From CAVRZY01 sp963725415 (GTDB taxonomy: Bacteria > Acidobacteriota > Terriglobia > Bryobacterales > Bryobacteraceae): a stretch of DNA of 27,760 nucleotides. The position numbers and the translations under genes were made by a program. This document shows, piece by piece, positions 14,907-22,883 of this stretch. The notes beneath the pieces were generated by a model that saw only the letters and a program-made list of their open reading frames with translations, made no database searches and was not told the DNA's origin. Location: assembly GCA_963725415.1 (NCBI GenBank), contig CAVRZY010000230.1, positions 1-27,760 of the forward strand. Direction: 5' to 3'. How positions within the stretch are numbered: the first letter of the stretch is position 1; the number at the start of each line of letters is the position of its first letter.

Positions 14907-15566
14907 CTCCAGGACCGCGTTCTTTCGCGACAAGTACGCACGCATCCTTACGCTGGTCTTGATCTTGCAGGTGGCCGGATTCTACGTGATTTCGCGCCGC
15001 GAAAACGTGCCATTGAACCGCCCGCTGGACCAGTTCTCCAAACAGTTCAGCGGCTGGCGGATGGTGCAGGAGGATGCCGTGGATAAGGAGATCCTGGACG
15101 TGCTGCGGGCCGATGACGTGATGACGCGTATCTATGCAAACCCGGCCAGGAACGCCGTGGCCAACCTGTTCGTGGCTTACTTTAGATCCCAGCGCACCGG
15201 CCAGACCCCCCATTCCCCGAAGAACTGCCTGCCCGGCGCGGGTTGGGCGCCGTCGGAATCCAAGATCATCTCAGTAACCGTGCCCGGGGAGCGGCTCCCA
15301 TTCTCGTCAATCGCTACATCGTTACCAAGGGCGACCAGAAGAGCGCGGTGCTGTACTGGTACCAGACGCGGAACCGCGTGATCGCCAGCGAGTACCAGGC
15401 CAAGATCTATCTGGTCGCGGATGCCATTCGGTATAACCGCACGGACACGGCGCTGGTCCGGGTGACGGTGCCTGTGGCCGATAACCAAGACGGTGCTGCC
15501 ACGGATGCGGCCGTCGAGTTCGTGCAATCCTTTTTTGCGGCTTTACGCCAGTTTCTGCCGGCTTGA
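14893..15566 (+). CDS. EpsI-family (exosortase-associated) protein, frameshifted
   Basis: Two overlapping frames together give about 224 residues of the EpsI family (exosortase C-terminal-domain-associated protein). Frame one begins at 14893 with MPENNSRTAFFRDKYARIL, an N-terminal membrane anchor, and then YFRSQRTGQTPHSPKNCLPG with the family's conserved H-S-P-K-x-C-L-P-G. The second frame continues APILVNRYIVTKGDQKSAVL, then YWYQTRNRVIASEYQAK and RYNRTDTALVRVTVPV, ending at 15566. The junction is near 15286-15295 and needs one additional base, most simply a third G in GCGG. Both parts are highly family-like, so the lesion is recent or a consensus error. The protein sits with the exosortase at the membrane and probably takes part in its export or glycan pathway. 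Confidence 0.85.
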
Positions 15567-15571
15567 TTCCT

Positions 15572-16606
15572 ATGATCCGACGTAGCGCTGTTTTGCTCAC
15601 CGGCCTGCTGTGGCTGCTGGCAGCAGTCTCAGCCCAGCAGGCCCCCACCAGATCTGCTCCTCCTTCTATGCCGAGCGCGTTTGAAAGCTCCGGCAACGAC
15701 CAATTGCTGAAGGCCATCGACGACCTGGCCTGGCAGCTCAAGCTGGGTGACATCGCGGAAGTGGACAAGGTCGCCTACACCAGCCTGCCGCCGCGGCGGG
15801 AACCGAACCCCACCGCGCAGGGGGCAGGCAATCCGCTGATCATTCGCGCCTATACCTTCATTCCCAAGAAACTGGACCGCTCGAAGAAGCAGCCGCTGAT
15901 CGTGCTGGTGCACGGCGGGGTACATTCGAATTTCTCTTCCGGCTCCGCGCACATCGTGCGGGAGATCATCGAGCAAGGCTACAGCATCATCGCCCCGGAC
16001 TACCGGGGCAGCACCGGATACGGGTCCGAATTCTACCGGCAGATCGACTACGGCGGCCGGGAGAACGACGACGTTTTTGCGGCCCGGGCTTGGATGCTCG
16101 AGACCTACGACTTCCTGGACCCCAAGCGGGTGGGGATCGTGGGCTGGAGTCACGGCGGCCTGATCGCCTTGATGAACATCTTCGATCACCCCGAAGCTTA
16201 CGCGGCCGCCTACGCGGGAGTCCCGGTCAGCGACCTGGTGGCACGCATGGGCTACAAGTCGGAGAGCTACCGGGCGCTGTTCTCGGCGCCCTACCACATC
16301 GGGAAGACAGCCGAAGAGGACGTCAAGGAGTACCTGAGGCGCTCGCCGGTCAGCCATGTGAAAAAACTGGCCACCCCGTTGCTCATCCACACCAACACCA
16401 CCGACGAGGACGTCAATGTGCTCGAGGTCGAGCGCCTGATCGCGGCCCTGAAGGCTGAAGGGAAGAAGTTCGAATACAAGATCTACCAGGCCGCGCCCGG
16501 GGGGCACATTTTCAACCGTCTGGACACCAAGCTGGCCAAAGAGTCGCGCCATGAAATCTACCGCTTTCTGGCGCCGTACCTGAAGCCGGAAGCCCCTAGC
16601 CGTTAG
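15572..16606 (+). CDS. Exported S9-type (prolyl oligopeptidase-like) serine hydrolase
   Basis: About 344 residues. The N-terminus MIRRSAVLLTGLLWLLAAVS is a signal peptide. LVHGGVHSNF gives the oxyanion-hole HGG, GWSHGG holds the nucleophile Ser193, the acid is Asp278 or Asp280 in TTDEDVNV, and His312 is in GGHIFNR. The DYRGSTGYGSEFYRQIDYGG segment is typical of the dipeptidyl-peptidase/acylaminoacyl-peptidase group. The usual N-terminal propeller is absent, so this is the catalytic domain alone. A TTG at 15563 overlapping the previous stop is a possible alternative start. It follows the EpsI-family gene directly and may share its transcript. The substrate is unknown; peptides or an ester are both possible. 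Confidence 0.87.
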   Translation: MIRRSAVLLTGLLWLLAAVSAQQAPTRSAPPSMPSAFESSGNDQLLKAIDDLAWQLKLGDIAEVDKVAYTSLPPRREPNPTAQGAGNPLIIRAYTFIPKKLDRSKKQPLIVLVHGGVHSNFSSGSAHIVREIIEQGYSIIAPDYRGSTGYGSEFYRQIDYGGRENDDVFAARAWMLETYDFLDPKRVGIVGWSHGGLIALMNIFDHPEAYAAAYAGVPVSDLVARMGYKSESYRALFSAPYHIGKTAEEDVKEYLRRSPVSHVKKLATPLLIHTNTTDEDVNVLEVERLIAALKAEGKKFEYKIYQAAPGGHIFNRLDTKLAKESRHEIYRFLAPYLKPEAPSR

Positions 16607-16617
16607 CCGCTAGCCGA
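16597..16617. repeat. Three tandem heptamers TAGCCGN
   Basis: TAGCCGT, TAGCCGC, TAGCCGA follow each other and overlap the stop of the S9 hydrolase gene. The same class of heptamer recurs at 22011-22031. Confidence 0.6.
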
Positions 16618-16636
16618 TGAGAACAGAGGTGGACAC

Positions 16637-17896
16637 ATGAATCGACGCGAGGCGCTTCGAGGAACAGCGTATGCGGCGGCTCTGTTCGGACTGCCGCTTC
16701 GGGCGGCAGTGGCAACCCCGCCGTTGCCGGACCATGAGCTCTTCGAGAGAGATCCGGAAGGCTATTGGGACCGCCTTCGCAAGGAGCAGTTTCTGCTGGC
16801 GGACTGGCGCGCCTTCCTGAACAACGGGAGCCTGGGGGTGGCGCCGAGGCCGGTACTGGAAGCCATCGCCGGGTACTTGAATCGCGCCGCCGCCTTGACC
16901 TCCGACGAGTACCCGCGCTGGGGCTACGAGACGCTGGACGAGATCCGCCAGGAGCTGGCCGATTTCTTCGGCTGCAAGAAAGACGAGCTGGCACTGACCC
17001 ACAACGCCACCGAGGGCATGAACACCGTGGCCAACGGGCTGGATCTCCAGGCCGGAGACGAGGTGGTCCTAACGGATCAGGAGCACCCGAGCGGCTTGTG
17101 CCCATGGCTGCAAAAGCAGGCCCGGTTCGGCGTCCGGGTCCGCGCAGTGAAGCTCCCGCTTCCCCCGCAAAGCCCAGAGCAAATCACGGACCTGCTGATT
17201 TCAGCGATTGGCCCTGGAACCCGCGTATTGAGCTTCAGCGGGATCACTACCAGAACTGGGCTGTGGCTGCCGGTGCGGCAGATTTGCGATGCGGCCCGGG
17301 CCAAGGGGGTCATTACGCTGGTGGACGGGGCGCACATGCACGGCCAGGTGCCGTTCAAGCTCCCCGAGTTGGGCTGCGATTTCTTTGCCGGCAGCCCGCA
17401 CAAGTGGATGTTCGCTCCCGCCGGTTGCGGCATCCTCTACGGCCGGGAAGAGATGCTGGACCGATTGTGGGTCAACGTGGCCACCGGGGGATGGGATGAC
17501 AGGAAGCTCAAAGCGGCGCGGTTCATGATGGTGGGCACCAATAACCGCGCCATCTTCGAGGGCTTTGTGGCGGCGCTGCGCTTCTTGAAAGCGCTGGGCC
17601 CCGAGCGAGTCTACGGCAGGATCCACCAGCTCGCGCGAAGCGTTTACGAGCGCGCACGGGCGCTGCCCGAACTCGAGCTACTCACGCCCAACGACGACCG
17701 GATGTTCGCAGGGATGGTGACCTTCCGGTTCCCGGGCGCCGACGTGACTCCGGTGCTGAAACTGGCCGAGAAGCGCCGCATCTGGCTGCTGGGCGGCGGC
17801 GAGCGCTTCCGTATTTCCACTCACATCCACACCCGCCCGGCAGACCTGGACGCGTTCTTCGAGACTGTCCGGGAGGGATTGGGGCTCCAAGCGTAG
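16637..17896 (+). CDS. Exported class V aminotransferase-like PLP enzyme
   Basis: A 419-residue fold-type I PLP enzyme of the class V family (isopenicillin-N epimerase / cysteine desulfurase-like). Key residues are THNATEGMN (about 121-129, phosphate binding), the aspartate in VDGAHMHGQ (Asp230) and Lys256 in AGSPHKWMF, which binds PLP. The N-terminus MNRREALRGTAYAAALFGLP resembles a twin-arginine signal, which fits export of a folded cofactor-containing protein. AGAGGTGG lies before the ATG and supports the start. The substrate is not identifiable. It lies 30 bases after the S9 hydrolase gene and converges on fabD, with only 7 bases between them. Confidence 0.88.
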   Translation: MNRREALRGTAYAAALFGLPLRAAVATPPLPDHELFERDPEGYWDRLRKEQFLLADWRAFLNNGSLGVAPRPVLEAIAGYLNRAAALTSDEYPRWGYETLDEIRQELADFFGCKKDELALTHNATEGMNTVANGLDLQAGDEVVLTDQEHPSGLCPWLQKQARFGVRVRAVKLPLPPQSPEQITDLLISAIGPGTRVLSFSGITTRTGLWLPVRQICDAARAKGVITLVDGAHMHGQVPFKLPELGCDFFAGSPHKWMFAPAGCGILYGREEMLDRLWVNVATGGWDDRKLKAARFMMVGTNNRAIFEGFVAALRFLKALGPERVYGRIHQLARSVYERARALPELELLTPNDDRMFAGMVTFRFPGADVTPVLKLAEKRRIWLLGGGERFRISTHIHTRPADLDAFFETVREGLGLQA

Positions 17897-17903
17897 CCGG
17901 CTG

Positions 17904-18833
17904 TCAAGAAACCGCCGCGCGCAGCTTCTCCAGGTCCTCAACTTCGCCGAACTTCAGACTCTGAAGGGACGCATCGATGCTCCGGAGGAGACCTGTCAAC
18001 ACAGCGCCCGGGCCGACCTCGATGAAGCGGGTGACGCCCCGGGAAGCCAGGTAACGCATGGAATCGGCCCAGCGAACCGGGTTAGGGACCTGCTCGATGA
18101 GCCCGGCGCGGGCCTCGGCGCCGGAGCGGATTTCCCGAGCCTGGCAGTTGTTGATCAGCGGGCAGGCAAGGTCCTCGAAGGCGGTCTGGTTCAGATCCAC
18201 TGCCAGGCGTTGCTGGGCCGGCTTCATCAGGGCACAGTGAAAGGGCGCGCTGACCGCCAGCAGCACGGCACGGCGGGCACCGGCGGCCTGGGCTAGCTCG
18301 ATGGCGCGCTGGACCGCGCCGGCATGGCCGGCGATGACCACCTGGTCGGGCGAATTCAAGTTGGCCGCGCTCACCACCTCGCCCTGCGCTGCCTCGGCCA
18401 GCACCGTTTCCAGCCTGCTTTCGGGCAGCTTCAGCAAGGCCGCCATGGCGCCCACGCCTGGAGGGACGGCTTCCTGCATGTGGCGGCCACGCTTGCGCAC
18501 CAGTTGCAGGGCATCGGCAAAGCGCAGGCTGCCGGCGGCCACCAGGGCGGAGTATTCGCCCAGGCTGTGTCCGGCCACGTAGTCGGGCGCAAAGCCGTTC
18601 TCCCGCAGAACCGCCAGGGCCGCCACGGAAACGGTCAACAGGGCCGGCTGGGTGTTTTCAGTAAGTTTGAGGGCTTCTTCGGGTCCTTCGAAACACAGGC
18701 TGGAGACGGAAAAGCCCAGCGCGCCGTCGGCCTCTTCAAAAACAGCACGAGCCACAGGGAAGGCGTCTCGAAGGCTCTTGCCCATACCGGGGAACTGGGA
18801 GCCCTGTCCGGGGAACAGGAAGGCCGTTTTCAT
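17904..18833 (-). CDS. fabD: Malonyl-CoA:ACP transacylase
   Basis: A 309-residue cytoplasmic enzyme that moves malonyl from CoA to acyl carrier protein for fatty acid synthesis. FLFPGQGSQFPGMG opens the domain; the nucleophile is Ser90 in AGHSLGEYSALV, Arg in VRKRGRHMQ binds the malonate carboxylate, and His199 is in SAPFHCALM. FIEVGPGAVLTGLLRSI is the typical C-terminal motif. The length equals that of E. coli FabD if translation begins at the ATG at 18833; a start at 18848 and an open frame up to 18911 also exist but add no family sequence. No other fatty acid synthesis genes lie nearby in this window. A TACAAT hexamer about 13 bases upstream may be its -10. It is divergent from the RND pump gene. 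Confidence 0.96.
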   Translation of the reverse strand: MKTAFLFPGQGSQFPGMGKSLRDAFPVARAVFEEADGALGFSVSSLCFEGPEEALKLTENTQPALLTVSVAALAVLRENGFAPDYVAGHSLGEYSALVAAGSLRFADALQLVRKRGRHMQEAVPPGVGAMAALLKLPESRLETVLAEAAQGEVVSAANLNSPDQVVIAGHAGAVQRAIELAQAAGARRAVLLAVSAPFHCALMKPAQQRLAVDLNQTAFEDLACPLINNCQAREIRSGAEARAGLIEQVPNPVRWADSMRYLASRGVTRFIEVGPGAVLTGLLRSIDASLQSLKFGEVEDLEKLRAAVS

Positions 18834-18925
18834 GCTCAGTCGATTCATTGTACGATCAAAGGGGTAACTACCGAGCAGCGTTTCGCGCCTGAACGGTTTG
18901 AAACCTTCCATAAGGAGAGCGGCCT

Positions 18926-21900
18926 GTGCGTCTTTCTGAAATCTGCGTTCAACGGCCTGTATTCGCGTTCATGCTGATCATGTTCCTGACGGTGATGGGC
19001 GTGGTCAGCTTCACACAACTGGGAGTGGACCTGTTTCCCAGAAGCGACCCGGCCACGGTTTACGTGCGGGTGCAGCTCCCCGGCGCTAGCCCCGAGGAGG
19101 TGACGACCCAGGCAGTGATGCCGCTGGAGGAGGCCATCTCCTCGGTGAGTGGCATCGAGGAACTGCGCGCCATGGTGAGTGAAGGCATGGGCTACCTGAT
19201 CGTCACCTTCGTCCTGGAGAAGGACATCGGCGAAGCCTCCGAGGACGTGCGGGAGAAAGTGGCCGGCGCCATGCAGAAGCTGCCCCCCAATGTGCTGCCG
19301 CCGGTGGTGCAGAAGGCGGATCCGGACCGCGACCCGGTCATCACCCTGGCGGTGACCGGACAGCGCCCGGCGCGGGAGCTGACCGAGATTGCCGACAAGG
19401 GCATTCGCCGCGCCCTGGAGACAGTGAACGGTGTGGCCGGTGTGGACATCACCGGCGGGCGCAACCGCCAGATCAACGTCTTCATGGACCTGGATAAGCT
19501 GAGTGCCTACAACTTGACCGCCCAGGACGTGGAGAGCGCCCTGCAAAAGGAGAACATCGAGTCCCCCGGCGGGCGCATCGTGCGCGGGGCCACTGAGGTG
19601 GGCGTGCGCACCCTGGGTCGCGTTGAGCACGTCGATGAGTTCAACAACATCATCATCAAGAATGTGGCCGGAGTGCCGGTCCGCATCCGCGATGTGGGCT
19701 ACACCGAAGACGGCATGACGGAGAAGCGCAGCTTCGCCTACTATAAGAACCGCCCGGCGGTGATCCTGAGCGTGCGCCGGCAGACCGGCGCCAACACCGT
19801 CAAGGTGGTGGATGACATCCGGGCGCGGCTGGCCCGGTACAGCCGGGAGCTCCCCTCCGGCGTGAACCTGGAGGTGATCCGCGACCAGGCTACTTACATC
19901 CGCGCCTCCGTGAAAGCCCTCGAGGAGCATCTGATCCTGGGTAGCCTGCTGGCCTCCCTCATTGTCTTTCTGTTCATCCGCAACTGGCGCACCGTGCTGA
20001 TCAGCTCGATCGCCATTCCCACCTCCATCATCACCACCTTTACCCTCATGCGGGCTATGGATTTCAGCCTTAACTCGATGACCCTGCTGGGGCTGACCCT
20101 GGCGGTGGGCATCGTCATCGACGACGCCATCATAGTGCTGGAGAACATCTACCGGTGGATCCAGGAAAAGGACGTGCCGCCCAAGGAGGCGGCCGTCAAG
20201 GCCACCAAGGAAATCGCACTGGCGGTGATGGCGACCACCCTCTCGCTGGTCATCATCTTCGTGCCCATCGCCTTCATGACCGGCTATGCCCGGCGCTACC
20301 TGAATCGTTTGGCTGGACCATGGCCATGGCCATCCTGGTCTCGATGCTGGTGGCCTTCACGCTCACCCCCACGCTCAGTTCCCGCCTGTTGCGGAGAAAG
20401 GCGGCCGCGGGACCGGCGGCGGCGCATGCGCGCGGCTGGCGCGCACGCCCCTACATGGCGCTTTTGGGCTGGGCGCTGAACCACCGCTGGGCGGTGGTCT
20501 TGCTGGCGCTGGTGACGTTCGGCTCCACCTTTGTGATCTACCGCTACATCGGTCGCGATTGGATGCCGCAGGAAGATCAGAACGAGCTTTCCATATCCTT
20601 TGAGCTGCCGGAAGGCTCGTCCATCGAGGAGACCGAGCGGGTGGCGTTGGCGATGGGAAAGAGGATTGAGCAGATCCCCGGCGTTACCGTGGTGATCCCC
20701 GCGACACACGCCATGCGGAATCGCGTGAACCTCGGCGAGACCACGGTGCTGTTGAAACCGTCCGACCAGCGTGCCGACATCGTGCGCATGGGCCAGATGG
20801 TCCGCGAGGCGCTACGGCCTTGGGCCTACACGCGCCCCGGGGTCCGCTTCCCTAACGTGCTGGGCGGGCGCGAAACCTATTCCCCCATCCGCGCCTCCTT
20901 GCTGGGGCCGGAGTTCAAGCCGCTGGTGGACGTGGCCAAGGAGGTCAACAAGGAACTGGTGAAGATACCCTCGGTGGCGGATCCCAAGGTCAGCATCAAC
21001 CTCAACAGCCCGGAAGTCCAGGTAGTCATCGACCGCACCCGGGCTTCCGACCTGGGGGTGCGCGTCTCCGACATCGCCGGGGCGGTGCGCCTGCTGATGT
21101 CGGGCGAGGACCAGATCTCGACTTACAAGGAGGGCGCCGAGCAGTACCTGGTAACCATGCGGCTGCTGCCCAGCCAGCGGGATAGCACCGCCGCCCTGAG
21201 CCGCATCCTGGTGCCCTCGAGCAAGCTAGGGCTGATCCGGCTGGACTCGGTGGCCCGGCTAGAGCGCGGGCTGGGCCCCAGCAGCATCGACCGCTTCAAC
21301 CGCCAGTTCGCGGTCAGCCTGTTCGGCAATGTGGCCCCGGGGTACTCGTTGAACGACGCCGCCACCGACACCATGAACACCATCCAGCGGGTGGGGCTGC
21401 CGGCCGGATACAGCGTGTACTTCACCGGGCAGGTAAAGATCCTCGAGGAGACCACTCAGAACATGCTGCTGGCGCTGGGGCTGGCCGCCATCTTCATGTA
21501 CATGGTGCTGGCGGCCCAGTTCGAGAGTCTGGTCCATCCGTTCATCATCCTGCTGAGCCTGCCGCTGTCGATCCCCTTCGCGCTGATTTCGCTGATCGGC
21601 ACCGGGCGCTCGCTGAACCTGTTCAGCGCGCTGGGCGTGCTGCTGCTGATCGGCATCGTTAAGAAGAACGGGATCTTGCAGATCGACTACATGAACCGCC
21701 TGTATCGCCAGGGGATGCCGCTCCGGGAGGCCATTCTGGAGGCCAACCGGGTGCGGTTGCGGCCCATCCTGATGACCACCTCAGCGATCGTAGCGGGTTT
21801 GATCCCCACGGCCGTGGGCATCGGCGTAGGAGCCTCGCAGCGCTCGGCTATCGCGGTGACCATTATCGGCGGGCAGACGCTGTGCCTGCTGCTCACGCTG

Positions 21901-21999
21901 CTGGTGGTCCCCACCGCCTATTCGCTGATTGAAGACGCAAAAGCCTGGCTGGCGCGGCGGCGGCCGGCTCGGGCGCCCCTTCCGGCGGTCGGCGACTGA
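18926..21999 (+). CDS. RND efflux pump, HAE-1 family (AcrB/MexB-like), one frameshift
   Basis: About 1024 residues when one missing base is restored near 20303-20306, the normal size for HAE-1 pumps. Frame one (18926 on) has the N-terminal helix MRLSEICVQRPVFAFML, the porter domain, and GIVIDDAIIVLENIYR, whose Asp-Asp pair forms the proton relay of TM4, up to MTGYARRYLN. The second frame resumes SFGWTMAMAILVSMLVAFTL and continues through the second porter domain to GVLLLIGIVKKNGILQIDYM (proton-relay Lys of TM10) and the end at 21999. The start is a GTG behind a clear AAGGAGAG. The protein exports drugs, detergents or lipids across the envelope, powered by protons. No periplasmic adaptor or outer-membrane channel gene is in the window, so partners must be elsewhere. 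The lesion may be a consensus error. Confidence 0.9.
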
Positions 22000-22010
22000 C
22001 AAGAAGCCCT

Positions 22011-22031
22011 CAGCTATCAGCCGTCAGCCCT
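22011..22031. repeat. Three tandem heptamers CAGCNNT
   Basis: CAGCTAT, CAGCCGT, CAGCCCT lie 11 bases after the pump stop codon, in the 137-bp gap before the first zinc-ribbon gene. They are of the same type as the TAGCCGN set at 16597-16617. Confidence 0.55.
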
Positions 22032-22080
22032 CCGGCTGCCCGACGAAAAATTGTCTTGCCTTCAAGAAAATCATTAAGTT

Positions 22081-22107
22081 TTGACAACCTCTGGGGCAGT
22101 TTTTGCG
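22081..22107 (+). promoter_or_regulatory. Candidate promoter region of the small zinc-ribbon gene(s)
   Basis: This is part of an AT-rich stretch. TTGACA (22081-22086) is a perfect -35 but has no good -10 at normal distance. In the same place TGGGGCAGTTTTTGC carries GG (22093-22094) and GC (22105-22106) 12 bases apart, the spacing of a sigma-54 promoter. Either or neither may be real. Confidence 0.3.
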
Positions 22108-22136
22108 TCCTAACGAGTGTACAGAGGAGGCGAACG

Positions 22137-22331
22137 ATGACTCCCATAACTGGAATGCCGTTGAGAAAAGAGAAGCGTGGCTGGGCCTACTGCCCCATCT
22201 GCACCCATACCGTGCAGGCACAGGTCGTCCTGAAGAGCAAGGCAGCTTACGTGAAGCCGGGACAGAAGTGCCCCCGGTGTTCTTCCTCGCTGGAAGCCGC
22301 TTCAGTCGTGGATTACCGAGTGGCGGCGTAG
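22137..22331 (+). CDS. Small zinc-ribbon protein
   Basis: A 64-residue protein beginning MTPITGMPLRKEKRGWAYCP. The Cys pairs CPIC (19 and 22) and CPRC (45 and 48) form a four-Cys zinc ribbon, separated by the basic stretch VVLKSKAAYVKPGQK. The ATG at 22137 has a strong AGAGGAGG eight bases before it, which decides against the longer frame from 22056. I do not recognise a named family; a DNA- or RNA-binding or adaptor role is possible. It has an AT-rich promoter-like region upstream and is followed after 81 bases by another small Cys-pair protein, also on the plus strand. Confidence 0.72.
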   Translation: MTPITGMPLRKEKRGWAYCPICTHTVQAQVVLKSKAAYVKPGQKCPRCSSSLEAASVVDYRVAA

Positions 22332-22412
22332 GGCGATTTTCATTGCGCGGGTGGCTTGCACTCCTGGCGGAAGTGTGATTTAGTGGAAACACAGGCAAAC
22401 CGAGGATTGGGC

Positions 22413-22643
22413 ATGAGAAGAAAGCGCATTGTGGCTCCGGAGACTGTGGTTCCCAGCGAAATCCTGGAGCAGGCCAAACAGGCGCTGGAAACCGACCGGG
22501 TCAGACGGCGCGGCAAGTGCGTGGTCTGCGGCAGCGAATGCATCTCCGGTCCCAACTCTGCCGAGCAGCTCTGCTGGGTCTGCCGCCGCCTGAAGATCAG
22601 CGCTTGGCGCGAAGCCGAACAGCAGATGCCCGCCCAGGAGTGA
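22413..22643 (+). CDS. Small Cys-rich protein (zinc-finger-like)
   Basis: A 76-residue protein starting MRRKRIVAPETVVPSEILEQ, with a basic N-terminus, a helix (SEILEQAKQALETDRVRRRG) and then CVVC (36, 39), a further Cys43 and CWVC (54, 57), which could bind zinc. GAGG lies 7-8 bases before the ATG at 22413; a GTG at 22383 with GGAAGTG upstream would add ten residues. No named family is recognised. It is arranged in tandem with the preceding zinc-ribbon gene, and its product differs enough that duplication is not evident. The minus-strand coding remnant that follows ends 25 bases away. Confidence 0.66.
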   Translation: MRRKRIVAPETVVPSEILEQAKQALETDRVRRRGKCVVCGSECISGPNSAEQLCWVCRRLKISAWREAEQQMPAQE

Positions 22644-22667
22644 ACGACCCCCGCTTCCCACAACCCC

Positions 22668-22883
22668 TCAGGCCCGCGCCGGATCCTGAGTCTCCGTCTC
22701 CACTCCCAGTTCCGCGAACGCCTTGCGCGCTCTTTCGGGATCGAACTCCCCGTATCTGGCCAGGCGCGATAGCGTGGCGGCGGCGATGGATTCGGCATTC
22801 ACCTCGAAGTGCCGCCGGAGAAACTGGCGATTGTCAGCAATACGTTCTGTTCTGTCGTTCTTCTTTCGTTCAGGTTGGTCTTG
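22668..22883 (-). other. Open minus-strand frame of 71 codons without clear start; possible gene tail
   Basis: The frame is open from 22883 to the stop at 22668 and reads, near the middle, RIADNRQFLRRHFEVNAESI, followed by SRLARYGEFDPERARKAFAE. Its composition is coding-like (charged, helical). There is no ATG in frame; GTG inside or ATT are the only choices. It directly follows the end of the broken methyltransferase in the same direction. It may be the remaining C-terminal part of another gene, or a short unknown gene. I do not recognise the family. Confidence 0.35.

Noticed and set aside
20295..20310. Programmed frameshift in the pump gene
   Set aside because: There is no slippery heptamer or downstream structure, HAE-1 pumps are not known to use frameshifting, and similar single-base lesions occur in unrelated genes of the window.
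22011..22060. Rho-independent terminator after the pump gene
   Set aside because: CAGCC-CTCC-GGCTG can pair, but the stem is five bases and no T run follows it on the plus strand.
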